A DNA stretch of 64,000 nt, taken from positions 1,550,001 through 1,614,000 of the forward strand of contig JAACJP010000004.1 in the NCBI GenBank assembly GCA_013368375.1, written 5' to 3'. A program made the translations under genes and the position numbers. Positions 45,837 through 57,300 of the stretch are shown in pieces. The stretch comes from Tricholomella constricta (lineage: Eukaryota; Basidiomycota; Agaricomycetes; Agaricales; Lyophyllaceae). Position 1 is the first letter of the stretch. The number at the start of each line of letters is the position of its first letter. Under the pieces are notes generated by a model. It saw only the letters and a list, made by a program, of their open reading frames with translations, searched no databases and was not told where the DNA came from.

Positions 45837-48800
45837 TCACCAGATCTGAGGTGCAGGCGGCATATAGTCATTCGGAAGCAAGAATGCATCCATCCCGTTC
45901 TGCGTGAACGAGCTCCCACCCAAGCTCTGGTCCGAAATCCAAACAGGCAATTGCTCGTTTGCCGTCGTCTCAAACCCTCGCCAGATATGATCCGCATCTG
46001 TAGCGTGTTGGTAGTGTGGTTGGTGGTGCATCTGCTGCTGCTGTTGTTGATGATGCTGTGGGTGATGCTGTTGATGATGGGGCATCCCACCAACGGCCAT
46101 GTGGGCACCGTGCATCTGGTCCGGGCTCGAGAACGAGATGTCATATTGCGGGGAGAATGGTTCCTGGTGCCTCTGATGAGGGATCCCTGCCGCCGACATA
46201 TTCCCCGCCGAATGATCCACGACCATAGCCATAGGTCGGTGAGGTTCACGTGAAGTCTTCGGAGAGCGAGATAGTGATCCGGCCTTGCGCTTTTTTGATC
46301 GTTTTAGCATGAGTTGAAGGGTCAACGCGTAACGCTTGCCAGGGACTGAGAAAATCTCAATTTAGAACCTGGGACGTTCAGGAAGATTGTCGACGTACCT
46401 TCTGACATAAGACTAGCCAGTCGTTCAACCTGGTCCCTGATATCGGACATGTTGCAATCGTTGGGGCTATTCAGAAATCAATGCCAGGAAGACGATCACA
46501 AGGCGTGCGACTTACAACAGGCGTGCTAATCTCAGCAAAAATGATGCAGCAAAGGTAGCTGTTGCATGCGTGTAATGAACCGCTGCGAGAAACCATGAAA
46601 AGACTGTTTAAGAGGATACCGATTTACGACATACCATACTTCATGCCTTCCCGATAAGCCGGAGAGTTCACCGTAATGTCTAATCCCTGGCGAGCAATCT
46701 GTATAGATCGAAGAGCAAGCTGTCTCTGCATGGGTGGCATGTTTTGAACGTCATCAGGACCGTTGATGCCCCTCAAGGCTGTGGCGTTATGGAAGAGTTC
46801 AGCATGCAGATGTTGAATCTGTAGACTTTGTCGATAGAATGCTGTTTCGGACAGTCAACTAACTGATGTTAACTCCAGTGAGGGACACGTCCTACCTGCA
46901 TCCTCATATTTTTGGGAAAATGCATGATCCCAAACTTTGTACCAATTGCTGAATTCAGCGTCCGCCTCCCGAAGTCTGGTGAAGTGCTCTTCTCGGACTG
47001 GACCTTCGATGGGAGACATGTCATTGTTCACTCTCTCACGTATCGCCATGAGTTCCACTGTCGAGACAAGCCGCATATCATCTTCAATTGCTAAGGGATG
47101 TTGGAGTAGTAGCCGGCATTCCTGGATACTCTCGTCATCCTTCAGGACTGCAGGCCTCCCAGTGCCGTAAGAAAGCCTGCCCAGAAAGTAATTAACAACA
47201 TTTAACTATGGCATGAATGGAAAATGAGGCACTGACTGATGTTCGAAAAGGTATAAACAAAACCAAGTACGTGTGGCAATCACAAGGTCCCGGTCTTCGA
47301 CAGGGTCGATCTTGCGGGCTTTCATACGCCTTAATAGTCGCGGCCAGGCTTGATGCATGGCTAAAAAGAGAAGTACCGTTATTGTGGAACTATATGAGCA
47401 TACGAAAGCAAGAACTTGCATAACTCCATAGCCATACGGACGGCGTGGCCTCCACTTAGCCAACCGTTGTCAGACCAACCCGAAACGAGGACTGGACATG
47501 GAGGATTAGTTCGTCAATGGGTCATCCAAGTGTGTTTCTCACTCATAGCTTGTACAGCTTCAATGCGCATCACTGGTGCAAAGAGGGTAGCACATGAAAT
47601 CGACTGAACTTCTTCGAGTATCTTGATATAGGTCTCGCTCGGTGTGTCTATCGCATGTTTGAATAACCATCTTGAGTCAAATCTGCCAAAGCATACCTCC
47701 CCCATCACGAGTACGCGCTGCCACCATACATATGCAGTCAACCGCGAACGGGGAACGTTCGTGCAAAGCGTCGAAAGTATCGTTGTGGGAATCGAAAACG
47801 GGCCTAAAATGCATTATCAGGACCGTCACTACAGTAGATATGGTCACTTACAGAAATGTCGAACATCCATGGTAGAAACTGAAAATGTGTGTAAAAAGAT
47901 GTTATTCAAATGATAGAGAGTGACCGACATATTGAAGAGTTCACGCGCTTCAGCTTCAGATATAATATTCTTCGTTACCACTAACGATGTCATCAAAGTT
48001 AGAATATGGGATTCAATAGTTACGCGGGCAAATTACCGTCGGGGAATGTTAAGTGACGGTTCATTCTGTGGCGAATTTTCCTGCGCTTAGAGGGTCTCGC
48101 CTGCCTGTCGGGTGAGGGCGTTCGGGCGCGACTGTGAGGCCCACTACTATCTCCGTTTTCCTATTTTAGAAAGAAGCTGAGGTCTAGATCATGGCCGAAG
48201 CATGATAGGCTTACTTTAGCAGCCCGTTCGATAGCAACGTCAGCCAATCCTCTGAGTACTTCCCATGGTGCGACAAGACCGGAAGCAGGCAACTCTCCAT
48301 TGTCTTCGTCATCAAGATCAGAGGAGTTGGCACTCGTGACATTCGAAGACTGCCTCTTCGCCCCCGACAGTTGATCCCTTGACATAGAGCGCGGGTGCGT
48401 ACTATCTGGGGCTTGGTATCGGAGGGAGGAAACATTACTCTGCGCGGAGGGAGGTCCCATTGTTGATATGCTCGAAAAGGGGGGTAGAACAGGGCCTTGT
48501 GGTGATGAGCCATGGTTGTAGCCCTGTGCGCCTTGATTATTGACATACGACGAGTTACTTGGGGGAGGATTGAAATCTCCAGCTGGAGAGGGCTGGCCTG
48601 GAGGGGGCATAGAAGAAGCCTGATATGCAGAATTAGGTATAGATGGACGAGTTTGCCTGGGGGGTAAAATGACCTGGTGGGGCGACGGAAACACATTGGG
48701 ACCACCTGGTGGAGAAGGATGCATCTCGCTGATGTGCGGGTGACTGGCAGTCGGTGTCGACATCGATGGCGAATTCAAGCTCGGTGACTGCTGGTGGAAG

Positions 48801-49352
48801 GACTGAGGGTATGCCGATGGTGATCGAAGATTGAAAGCTCCTGAACGCAAATGAGCTACGAGTTCGGAGAGAGTATTCGAGATGGTAGTTTGGGTATGGC
48901 GAATATCAGCAACATGGGCTTCCAAACTTCGGATGCGCCTGAAGGCAGGAGCGTCAGTAATGCGGCAAAAAAAAATAGATGACGCCGACTTACTCTAGAC
49001 CAGCTTCTCCTGTGAGAGTTGCTTCTCTCGATGGTTTCTCGAACAGACACTCAAGGTTGGTGTTTCGACACCGTTTGCAAGGAGGATTATCGGCGCCTTC
49101 GCATCGCATCTTCTGCTTTCTACATGCATTCTGTTGAAAGAATTGAGAGATAATAAGTAAGAGCAGGTTTTCAACTCACACAGGCCCCTGATTAAATAGA
49201 TGGGTCTTGTCAGTGGAAAATTCTGCGACGAATGGAGGCCACATACGAGGAACTCGGTTCAGGGTTTTGACCACTGGCTTGACATCACGTTTCTCGGCTT
49301 TGTCGTCTCCTTCCAGCTTTTTAGAGCCAGCAGCGCTGCCACTCGGTTCCAT
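45837..49352 (-). CDS. Zn2Cys6 fungal transcription factor
   Basis: ATG 49352 opens MEPSGSAAGSKKLEGDD and a Lys-rich stretch leading to a Zn(II)2Cys6 cluster. The cluster, R-A-C-N-A-C-R-K-Q-K-M-R-C then seven residues, C-K-R-C, six residues, C, has the spacing C-x2-C-x6-C-x7-C-x2-C-x6-C. Its first cysteine comes from an 8-nt micro-exon (49180-49187). A coiled linker (LEAHVADIRHTQTTISNTL) and a Ser/Pro-rich region follow. The fungal-specific TF domain is then spread over many short exons from about 48000 to 46400 (IISEAEARELFNM, YIKILEEVQSISCATLFAPV, ARKIDPVEDRDLVIATRTWF). The C-terminal exon carries a His/Gln-rich tract (HHQQHHPQHHQQQQQQMHH) and ends at 45837. Such factors regulate catabolic, stress or developmental genes; the target pathway cannot be inferred. 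It is unrelated in function to its neighbours as far as can be seen. Confidence 0.88.
49180..49187 (-). other. 8-nt micro-exon encoding the first zinc-cluster cysteine
   Basis: On the minus strand exon ...CGA GTT CCT C ends at 49247 before a GTATGT...ATCAG intron (49188-49246, 59 nt). The 8 nt GGGCCTGT follow, then a GTGAGTTG...CAACAG intron (49131-49179, 49 nt), then AATGCATGTAGAAAG. Spliced, this reads R-A-C-N-A-C-R-K, completing the cluster. Without it the first cysteine is lost and the frame shifts. Confidence 0.75.
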
Positions 49353-49937
49353 CAAGCTATACGGGCTCAGAACGTGGGGCAGGACCACGATACAGAGGAA
49401 GAAGGAAGTTGCAGAAAGATTGCGGGGAAGGTGGACAAGAACTTGAACTCACGGGACAAATTGAACCGATTAGGAATGTCATTGAAACAAACAACCCCAA
49501 CGTCAGCCTGCGACGCTACGCCGCTCGCACAATACGAGTTGGTTGCCTTTGTGCTCCCCGCTGGAAATGACTGCGAGGTCTGATCATAATTTGTTCTCTG
49601 AAGGAATTTCGGTCGTCCTCAGGTCAAGTCTTTATAGTAGCGTGTAGTCTAGACCAACAAAGATAGTCACCTCGGTTGCAGTTCTCACCGAGGTTAGTAT
49701 GCAGTCATTGACAGTTACAGTACTTCAAAAGGACGCTGCAGCAGCTGTAATACCATGAAGGTTCTCGATTGCTCCACCGGTGGCAATTAGCGAAAGGCTC
49801 AGGACCAGGGCCGTGCCCGATTTTATCTAGCCGGTCGACATGACTGCGCGTCGGTTACCGAATCTGGATCACTTCTCAGACTTACCTTTGATCACCATTC
49901 AACAATCGCTTCCAACGTCCTTTGAGCTACAATAACT
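49353..49937. other. Divergent intergenic region, no gene seen
   Basis: This 585-bp gap lies between the starts of the transcription-factor gene (-) and the Yop1-like gene (+). A plus-strand open frame continues across 49200-49583 but is antisense to the factor's first exon and has no recognisable features, so it is not called. The region should hold both promoters. No canonical TATA box is obvious. Confidence 0.45.
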
Positions 49938-50814
49938 ATGTTCATGTCTCTTTTGTCCCATGCGGTCAGGTAAGTATGCTTCCCGTCTCGCGAGGGATTT
50001 CACTGATGCAGCTTAAAATGCAACTTCAGTGCGTGGTTTGCCTTCCTCCTGCCTTGCTATGCCACTTTCAAAGCCCTTTCTCATCGACCTCTGTCTGAGC
50101 CTGACTTGCAAAGATGGTCGATGTATTGGGCAGTCATCGGGGCCTTCGTAGCGTTTGAATACCTGTGTGAATGGCTGATCAGTTGGTAAGTTGTGCAGTA
50201 CGAGGGTTCGATGGCCGACTAATGTACGTGCTCATTTCCAGGTTGCCATTCTACTGGGAGGTCAAGACTCTCTTCTTGTTGTTCTTAGCCCTCCCACAGA
50301 CTGAAGTTCGTCTTTCGCGCTTGATGCTTAAAATGACCTATTATCAATATCCGCATGTCAGGGTTCCACTTACATCTACACCGCCTACCTTCAGCCTTTT
50401 TTCATCAAGCACGAGACAGATCTGGATGCAGGTATCATCTCTGTGCAGCGCAACATCTTCGCTTTACTACAGGCACGTCTCGCTGCGCTATGGGAGGTCG
50501 TGTGGAGCATCATCAACAAGGCCCCTGTGTCTGGACAATCCGCCCCAGGCCAATCACCAGCAACTGGACCCGCTTTTTCCCTTCAATCGGCGATGTCGCT
50601 CTGGAACACATATAGCCCTTTGATGAATCGCGGATCGCAGCCTGCTCGCTCCGCAGAACCCAACGCCTCATCGACCTCTGTCAGAACTCCCACTATGGGT
50701 CAACGAGCTGCCCACGCCACAGACGAGGTCAACCAGCCCAATTCATCCGATTCCGCCCAATCTTTCAACCGCGCTCCTGCTATCCCAGAACCTCAGCATT
50801 CCAAAATAAATTAA
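49938..50814 (+). CDS. TB2/DP1/HVA22 (Yop1/REEP) ER-shaping protein
   Basis: Exons 49938-49969, 50030-50185, 50242-50305 and 50362-50814 sum to 234 codons plus stop. The TB2/DP1/HVA22 domain is clear: LLPCYATFKALSHRP, the W-x-x-Y-W block RWSMYWAVIGAFVAFEYLCE, and WLPFYWEVKTLFLLFLALPQ. It closes with GSTYIYTAYLQPFFIKHE, giving the two long hairpin membrane segments that bend ER tubules. After the domain there is an amphipathic stretch and a Ser/Pro/Asn-rich hydrophilic tail of about 90 residues (QPARSAEPNASSTS). Yeast Yop1 is shorter and has no such tail; the length and tail are closer to the HVA22/REEP1-4 type found in many basidiomycetes. First exon encodes only ten and two-thirds codons. 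Related members act in ER structure and ER-phagy; no more specific role can be read. Confidence 0.9.
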
Positions 50815-51121
50815 ATAATGAACACAAATATGTACTTCAAGTGTGATACACGGCGAAGGGCTAACACTGGAGGCAAAGGTCAATATTTTCAAGCATAAGA
50901 TCAACAAAGAATGCTAAAAGTGTTTCTCCCATTCAATACCAATTCAATAATCGTTCAATATTTCGACTTGGGGGAATATGTTTTGCATTATTTGTTGATC
51001 CTTTGACTGAAAATATCAAGCTTTGCCACCAGTGTAAGTAATACATAGAATCAGGATACTTTTTCCGCTCCAATCCACATCACTCTCCTTGGACGAGAGC
51101 GTCTGCGGCCCCAAGCATATA
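50815..51121. other. AT-rich intergenic stretch between convergent genes
   Basis: The 307 bp between the Yop1-like stop and the SEC3 stop are AT-rich with repeated ATTCAATA-like words (for example CCAATTCAATAATCGTTCAATA near 50940). They are consistent with polyadenylation signals for both convergent transcripts. No coding potential was seen. Confidence 0.5.
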
Positions 51122-54100
51122 TCAGGAACCTACGCGGTGCCGTCTAAACGCAGCTTCGACATCCACTGCTGTATACTCCAATGAAATGCCAGTGTCCCCG
51201 TAGCATTGTGAGATCCTCTTGGCAAAGAGATCCGTGATTCGCAGAAGCTCCTCTTCGCATGCTTTCCAGACCCCCACGAGGACTGTGCCAGGAACTATTC
51301 CGCCGCTGTCCTCTGTGGTTGTCTTCCCTGAAGCTTCCGCGAAATGCTTGCCCACTCGCACAAACAAGGCATCGGCATGCTTTCGCAAGTCTTTGGAGCT
51401 GTACTCCCGAACAACCTTCCGGAGTGCTGACTTGTTGTATATGCTGTTGTTGGCGACCTCAGAGGGAGCTGTAGTCTTTAGAAGGCGTTCGACGCCCTCG
51501 AAGTAATCCTGAACCCTGCTTCAGGATGACATGCACGGTGTATATTATCACAAAACTCACGATAATCCTGGCAAACGGTCGTCGAAGGATTATCTTAATA
51601 TAGGCGCTGAGGTTCTCGTCATATATGGCCTCCGCTCGTCGGCAGAACACAGCTACGGAGCTTACTTCGAGAACAGAAGTCTCGGCAACGAAATGATGCA
51701 TGTTCTCTGTGCATCTCGTGAGTAGATGTATTGACAGGTGGGGCCGACAACAGAACACACCGATCAGAATCACATGGTAATTCAGCTGGCCTTTGTCTTC
51801 TCCTTCGCCGTCCATCTTCGCCATCTGCTTCAAAGAGTCAAAGATAGACTGAACAATTTTCTCATAGGCTGCATCAACGCTGACGCGTATTTCGAGTCCG
51901 TCAGCTCCAATAAGCTGGCTCTCAACGCGTCCCACGTAGGTAGGGAAATGCTTCACGAAGTGCGCGACACCTTGCCGTTTTTTGCTGCTCAGCTTCGTTT
52001 GCTCGATGTCGGTAATCTGCTCTTTCTAAGGCAAGAGGGGATAGTTTTCAGAATCTGCTGACTCGACATATACAAGAAACAGGCTTACAACGTGACGTTC
52101 AAAAATTCCTTTGAGCCGCGTATGTTGTTTCTCCAAGATTGTAAGAAGGAACTGGTTCCCTCGATCTTCAGCGTCGTCAAGAAAGCGTTCAAGGCAGTTG
52201 ATGACCCCGATGATTTCCCTAGAGATGTGTCATGAGATACCGCTGACTGGTTCAACAGGTTTGTTTACATCCTATCTTTTGCAAGAGCGTTATCCAGCCA
52301 AGTTTTCAATTCCGCGGGCAGAAAGCCAAATATTAGATCCATGGCACCGCGAACTAGTTTGACTGTAGTCTGGCTGAGGCCGGCAGCACGCGCAGCCTGT
52401 CTCCTGAAGTAATTGTCGAGTCCCATGTAGTCTGCAAATGTCAGCCCAGCGTCGTTGATTTGCAAGAAGTCGGTAATGAATTCATTTTCCCGATATATCG
52501 CTGGGGCCAATTGCTCAAGAACAAGACCGAAGGCCTAGAAGCTATTCAATACCAGAGGGACAGGGTTAAGAGAGCGCAAATTCATTTACCTCTGAGACGC
52601 GTAGATCGCCGTCCGGCGTTTTGTCTTTCTCCTTGTGTCGTCCTTCAATAGGAGACCGTATGATAGTTCCTGCTCGGCGCATGCCTACAGCACCTTTCGA
52701 TACTACCGTTGCCGGAGTTGAGCTAAAGCCTAATGCAATGGTTGATTTCATCTTGTTCGAATGAATCGAGGAGAACGCACTGTGTTCGTGGACTTCCTCC
52801 GATGCCTTTTTGACGTAATTGATGTATGTGGAAAACATCGTTTTCATCTGCGCGCCATGGAGTCCGCTGGCAACTGAGAAATATGCCTGTGCCATTGGTT
52901 ATGAATGACACCATCTATTTTTGATGAAATTACCCACTGCGCAAAGTTTCGCATACACATTTTCGTCCATTTCCTTTAAGTAAAGCATCAATCCTGAATA
53001 TCGCCCTAGATAGGACTCCATCTCCTCGTGTGATATTAGACCTGGCTTGCCACGTCCTGCCGTCGTGTTGATTCCGTTGTTATCACCTAACAACAAAGTC
53101 GACTCAAAAATGCAGTCAATAGGGCAGCATGCGTCAAGCGTCAAATCTACACTTACTTGCGCAGTAAACATGATAGAAAGGAAATCCAACATTCGCTTGC
53201 AGAATTGGACATTGTGTGTACGATACTCCTGTAGCCTTTCCATGGTTGCAGCCATGTCTAAGAGCGGAGTCAGTCAAGACATGGCGAAAAAAAAGGGGGA
53301 GCTGGCTAAATACCGGTATCGCGCCCCGCTTGTAGCGCTTTGTAAAGTTGAGCCGCAGCTTCTTCGAGCCGTTGCAGGCTCTGGGGTTTCTCTAGAGACT
53401 CTTGTGTAAGGGTGACCAGAGACTGTTGCTCGACATTAACGGTTTGCTGAGACAAACATGTCAGCTTTTGGGATACTAGTTAGGGCCTGAAAGATAGGGG
53501 CCTACAAGGAGATTCTCCAGTTCTCCCAGTAGCGCTCGCTGGTTCTGAGTTTGGACCTGCAGGCCACGATTTTGTGATTGAATGTATGAAATGTCGTCAT
53601 TGACGGTCTACGGGGGACGAGTAAGCATTTTGCGAATGGGCCCCGAAAAAGTCCTCACATTAAGATGTATCTTATAGGACGAAACAAGACTGTCCATGTT
53701 ATCGAGTTCCGAAACAGCCTCGTCTAGATATTTTAAAACGATGCCTACTCGATCATCAGATTCCAGGAAGGAATGTATATTGGCCTAGAAAAGAGTATAA
53801 GACATGGAGTGCCTATTATTGGGAGGCATACCTTTTCGAGGGCCATCAGCTCGTCCAAGAGTCGAGCCTCGATCAAATCTGCAGCACCTCTCGATGACTT
53901 CCGTGTTATCACATCGTCGCTGGCCCATTCATAACCTTCAATCATCTCCTCGACATTGGTCATCGTCGCTGAAGCATTCTCATCTTCCCCTTCGACGTCT
54001 GCATCAATACCAGAACCTCCCGAAATCAACCGATCAAGAGCTGCTTGATTAGCGGGGTCATAATAGGAAATGCGTGCATTCTGGTCTCGACGAAAGGCGG

Positions 54101-55205
54101 GACCGTCAGATGTGGTTGGAATAACTCCCCGGGACGATTGTTTGCGGGTTCGGATGGGTGTTGGGGAAGGAGGCCTGGACCTCTGTGATGACGATGGGAA
54201 TGGCGAGGGCATAGCGGAGTTATCCAAAGGTAATGGAATTCCTGAAGTTCTGTAGATATCTTGAGATGGGTCATTGTGAAGCGGGGATCGTGGTGTTGCC
54301 TGTAAATTGATCGTCGCTACGGAATGCTTCAATGGTTCTGCGTTTAATGGCCGCGAGAGCTTAGAGCGACCTCCTACTTGCTGAGGTTGGGCATTAATTG
54401 AGGATGCCTGGTTCGTAGGTGATTCCCTGGGATTGGCCGTCGGTGGAGGATGACCACGATTAGTGTTCGGGGAGGCCGCTCGTGAAGAAGGCCCTGCTCG
54501 TAGATGTGGTTGTGGCGTCGGTGATGGTATTCGCTCATTTTCCCGATCGATTTGCGATGGTGTACGAGTGCGAAGCTTGTTGGTATATTGTTTGGCTACA
54601 CGAGAGTCTGTTCTATCGACTGTATCGATATCCAACTCAGCTGGTGGGGCGCTGAAACGAGAGCATGCGTACCTGTTACTTGCTGTGTCTCGGGGAAGCC
54701 TTCTAATTGCAGGGATGACCCGGGGGCAACAGTGTGAAAGAGTTGAATCAATGCTTCCAGAAATTTGGTTTGGTCAACCTGGTTTTCTGTCTGCCATCGG
54801 TATGTGCGTGACAGTGTGATATTAAAGGAAAGTGGCTGTAAAGAGGTACATCATGCAACAGCGGGGTCGACAAGAGCTACCCACATACGTTCACGACTTG
54901 TACTGCTCGAAGTTCTGGCAATCTCCAAGTCTTACCGACAGAGAACGTCCCATTCGTGTTTAGTTTGGATTTGTGTATGAATCCACTCCCATTGTTGGCC
55001 TCTGAGAAAACATTGATCTTACTCTAGCCGGTAATTGTATTGAACACATACGAGAGAGTAAAATGTAGCGTGGCTTGCGTCCACCACCTTCAGGCCCAGC
55101 ATCCTCCCAGATCTTCACATGTGAGACATAGGTTTCTTCGAAATTTCCTGTAGCATTTCTTCTGGAGAATACAGAAGCGATGATTTTCTGCCGCTGGTCC
55201 GCCAT
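51122..55205 (-). CDS. SEC3: Exocyst complex component Sec3
   Basis: Sec3 (EXOC1) is the landmark exocyst subunit that binds PI(4,5)P2 and Rho GTPases at the bud or hyphal tip. ATG 55205 begins MADQRQKIIASVFSRR. It is followed by the Sec3 PIP2-binding PH domain (NFEETYVSHVKIWEDAG, KPRYILLS, TFSVGKTWRLPELRAVQVV, YRWQTENQVDQTKFLEALI). A Ser/Pro-rich disordered stretch carries many SP/TP sites (exon 54635-53745), then EGYEWASDDVITRKSSRGAA, where DLIEARLLDELMALEK starts the coiled coil. The Sec3 C-terminal helical rods follow (YLGRYSGLMLYLKEMDENVY, ENEFITDFLQINDAGLTFAD, LIFGFLPAELKTWLDNAL), and the protein ends AAFRRHRVGS at 51122. About fourteen exons; junctions between 53250 and 53750 are short coiled-coil exons assigned by frame. 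With SEC8 this makes two exocyst genes in the window. Confidence 0.9.
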
Positions 55206-55305
55206 GAACGTGGAAGGGGTGCGGGCTTCAGTCACTTGAACCGGTGAAGCTATAAAGGCCACGTGATTCCTTGGTTACATCAATGCTTGGAATTGTTATC
55301 CACCA

Positions 55306-55506
55306 ATGTCTTTGGCCGCTGTTCAAAATAAAGGTGCGGCGCGTGTGGACTCTGAGGAGCCTGCACAAATGCTTGCAAGCGGGGCCAAAAAGTTGAGCGT
55401 GGTGAAGCGCCACAAAGAATTAGAAGAAACGTCATTCAACGTTCAATCGTTATCCACCTCCACTCTTGGAGACGTGCAGCAAATTGCCCAACTTCGCGCA
55501 AAATGA
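55306..55506 (+). CDS. Possible 66-residue small protein
   Basis: An ATG frame of 66 codons (MSLAAVQNKGAARVDS...) starts 100 bp upstream of the divergent SEC3 gene and has a balanced, Glu/Ser/Ala-rich composition with no repeats or membrane segment. I do not recognise it. The compact divergent position is typical of real genes in this window, but nothing beyond the open frame supports it. It may equally be part of the 5' flank of the adjacent retroelement or a chance frame. Confidence 0.3.
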   Translation: MSLAAVQNKGAARVDSEEPAQMLASGAKKLSVVKRHKELEETSFNVQSLSTSTLGDVQQIAQLRAK

Positions 55507-55824
55507 GACGTGTCGCGGGTGACGACAGCATCACAGAATCGATTCGCTATTGAGAACGTAGCTACTTTTTGAAGCGCCGCTTCGCTCCCGATTCTGAAGC
55601 AGTCGTTTGGTATGGCAACAGGGACAGACCAGCTTGCTAACTGATGGCTAGGGCTACGTAAGCCTGCGCACGGCTAGCCTGAGCTTAGATAAGGCAACGC
55701 GCGCACGAAATTCCGCTTCATAATCTTTCCCTTTTTTGTACAATCCCAATTGTACTTATGTTTCATTCCGTAAATTCTGATACACATCTCTCTCAACCTC
55801 GTTCAATTATTTTCGCTCAGTAAA
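55507..55824. other. Probable left flank or terminal region of the DIRS-like element
   Basis: This 318-bp stretch directly precedes the retroelement's first ATG (55825). It contains no gene. A left terminal repeat of the element could lie here, but DIRS elements have inverted or split terminal repeats whose partner cannot be found because the right end is truncated, so no boundary is claimed. Confidence 0.35.
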
Positions 55825-57300
55825 ATGCCCACTCAGCTCCCTAATGCCGGCTTCCCGGGTCCTATTCCGGAAGACTTTGACTTTGATGCGCACATAGCGC
55901 CCCCTGATGCGTTGATGATGCCCGAGATCCCGCTTCAGACGCGGGTGGCTCGAAACGTCGAGATTGAAAAATTTAACAACGACAGTATCTTCCAAACCAT
56001 ATCCGCTAAAGAGACTGCGACTCCTCGTCCTGTGGATCTCGACGTTGGCCCACCTCTCAAACGCACTTACGCTTTCACGGATGAAGAATATCAGGAATTC
56101 GTAGACAGTGAGGCTTTGTGCTTGACTTTGAGCCCCCTTCCGGTCGCTCTGGTCAGGTACATAGAGAATGAACGTTCCCAATCCAAGAGGGTCGCTGAGT
56201 TGGGCAGGCAGTTGGAAAAGGAAAAGGAGGCCGAAACAAAGATGCGTACCAAGCTGCTCGGCAGCATGCAGCTTGTTGATCCGGTCAAGCGGGTGCCTGC
56301 TCAGCGTGATCGGATCACCATCCCGACGACCTATTTGCTCTGTATCAAGAACAAGATGTGTCCTCCTCTCACCTTTTTCACCAACGAGCATATCGAGAAG
56401 GTCAATTATTCTCCGCAGGATGTTCATTTCAAACTGCTCCGTCCTTGGGCCGACGAAGATTCTACGGAGAAAGTCCAGCTTCTTGACATGCCTAAAATGA
56501 TTGCTTTATGGGGTTCGGATGATTCCTCCACGAGTCTCTCACCGTTCCGTTTCGTCGAGGCCTCGGAGAATCTCCTCGTAGCCTTAGAACTTCTTTGCAG
56601 TCCCACCTCTCCTGCCTCCTCAACTCTGACTTCGGGTTCGGCGGCCACACCTTCCCCAGAGTTCTCTTACGCGACTGAGTACAAAAAACATCGGGATTTC
56701 TTTGTCCAGCTCGATAACTTCGAGCTGACCTATCCCGACTGGTATCCCTTCGAGGTCAAAGCTCGCCGAGATGTTCTCAAAGGTATTCTTTTCGATTGGA
56801 ATGCCTATGCTTCGGAGGTACTGCTCCGTGTTCGGCTTGGGGAGCTCGAGCGTGAACGTCGGTCCCATTCCTCCGCTTTCAAGCGACCCGCGGAGCAGGA
56901 CTCGTACACCGCCAACAAATCGCCTCGCCTCGCCCGGGGCGATACTGCGTCTGCTTTACCTCGCTCGCGCCAGCCCTTTCGGACCGGCTCGTCCAAAGCT
57001 CCCCAATGTCTCATATGTGCCAAAGGGCACGCCTATCGAGATCACCCCTCCAGCTCCATCGCGTTCGAGGACGGTAAACCGTTCTTCTCCCGCTACCGCG
57101 ACAACGCCTTGTGGACCGCTAAGCCTTATAAAGGCAGTCCCTCCAAGAGAATCTGTACGCTCTACAATCTCAACAGGTTCTGCGACAGCCGACACGGCTC
57201 CGACGCGATCCACGCCTGTTCCCTTTGCGGAGCTCAGCACGCAGCTTTCGAGCGCAGTCCCGCGTGTGATAGGACCTTTGACGGCTTTATACAAGCCTGA
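55825..57300 (+). CDS. DIRS-like element Gag-like protein
   Basis: An uninterrupted 491-codon frame. The N-terminal half is acidic with a short coiled coil (VAELGRQLEKEKEAETKMRT). The middle contains a YKKHRDFFVQLDNFELTYPD block. The C-terminus has spaced cysteines and histidines, CLICAKGHAYRDH, then CTLYNLNRFCDSRHG and HACSLCGAQHAAFERSPAC, a zinc-binding arrangement seen in fungal DIRS Gag-like proteins. The last 530 nt overlap the pol frame, which is also open, so one of the two frames there is probably reached by splicing or frameshift. Role: nucleocapsid-type RNA binding. Confidence 0.7.
   Translation: MPTQLPNAGFPGPIPEDFDFDAHIAPPDALMMPEIPLQTRVARNVEIEKFNNDSIFQTISAKETATPRPVDLDVGPPLKRTYAFTDEEYQEFVDSEALCLTLSPLPVALVRYIENERSQSKRVAELGRQLEKEKEAETKMRTKLLGSMQLVDPVKRVPAQRDRITIPTTYLLCIKNKMCPPLTFFTNEHIEKVNYSPQDVHFKLLRPWADEDSTEKVQLLDMPKMIALWGSDDSSTSLSPFRFVEASENLLVALELLCSPTSPASSTLTSGSAATPSPEFSYATEYKKHRDFFVQLDNFELTYPDWYPFEVKARRDVLKGILFDWNAYASEVLLRVRLGELERERRSHSSAFKRPAEQDSYTANKSPRLARGDTASALPRSRQPFRTGSSKAPQCLICAKGHAYRDHPSSSIAFEDGKPFFSRYRDNALWTAKPYKGSPSKRICTLYNLNRFCDSRHGSDAIHACSLCGAQHAAFERSPACDRTFDGFIQA

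Noticed and set aside
49200..49583. 127-codon plus-strand frame upstream of the Yop1-like gene
   Set aside because: It runs antisense through the first exon and intron of the Zn2Cys6 gene and has no recognisable features.
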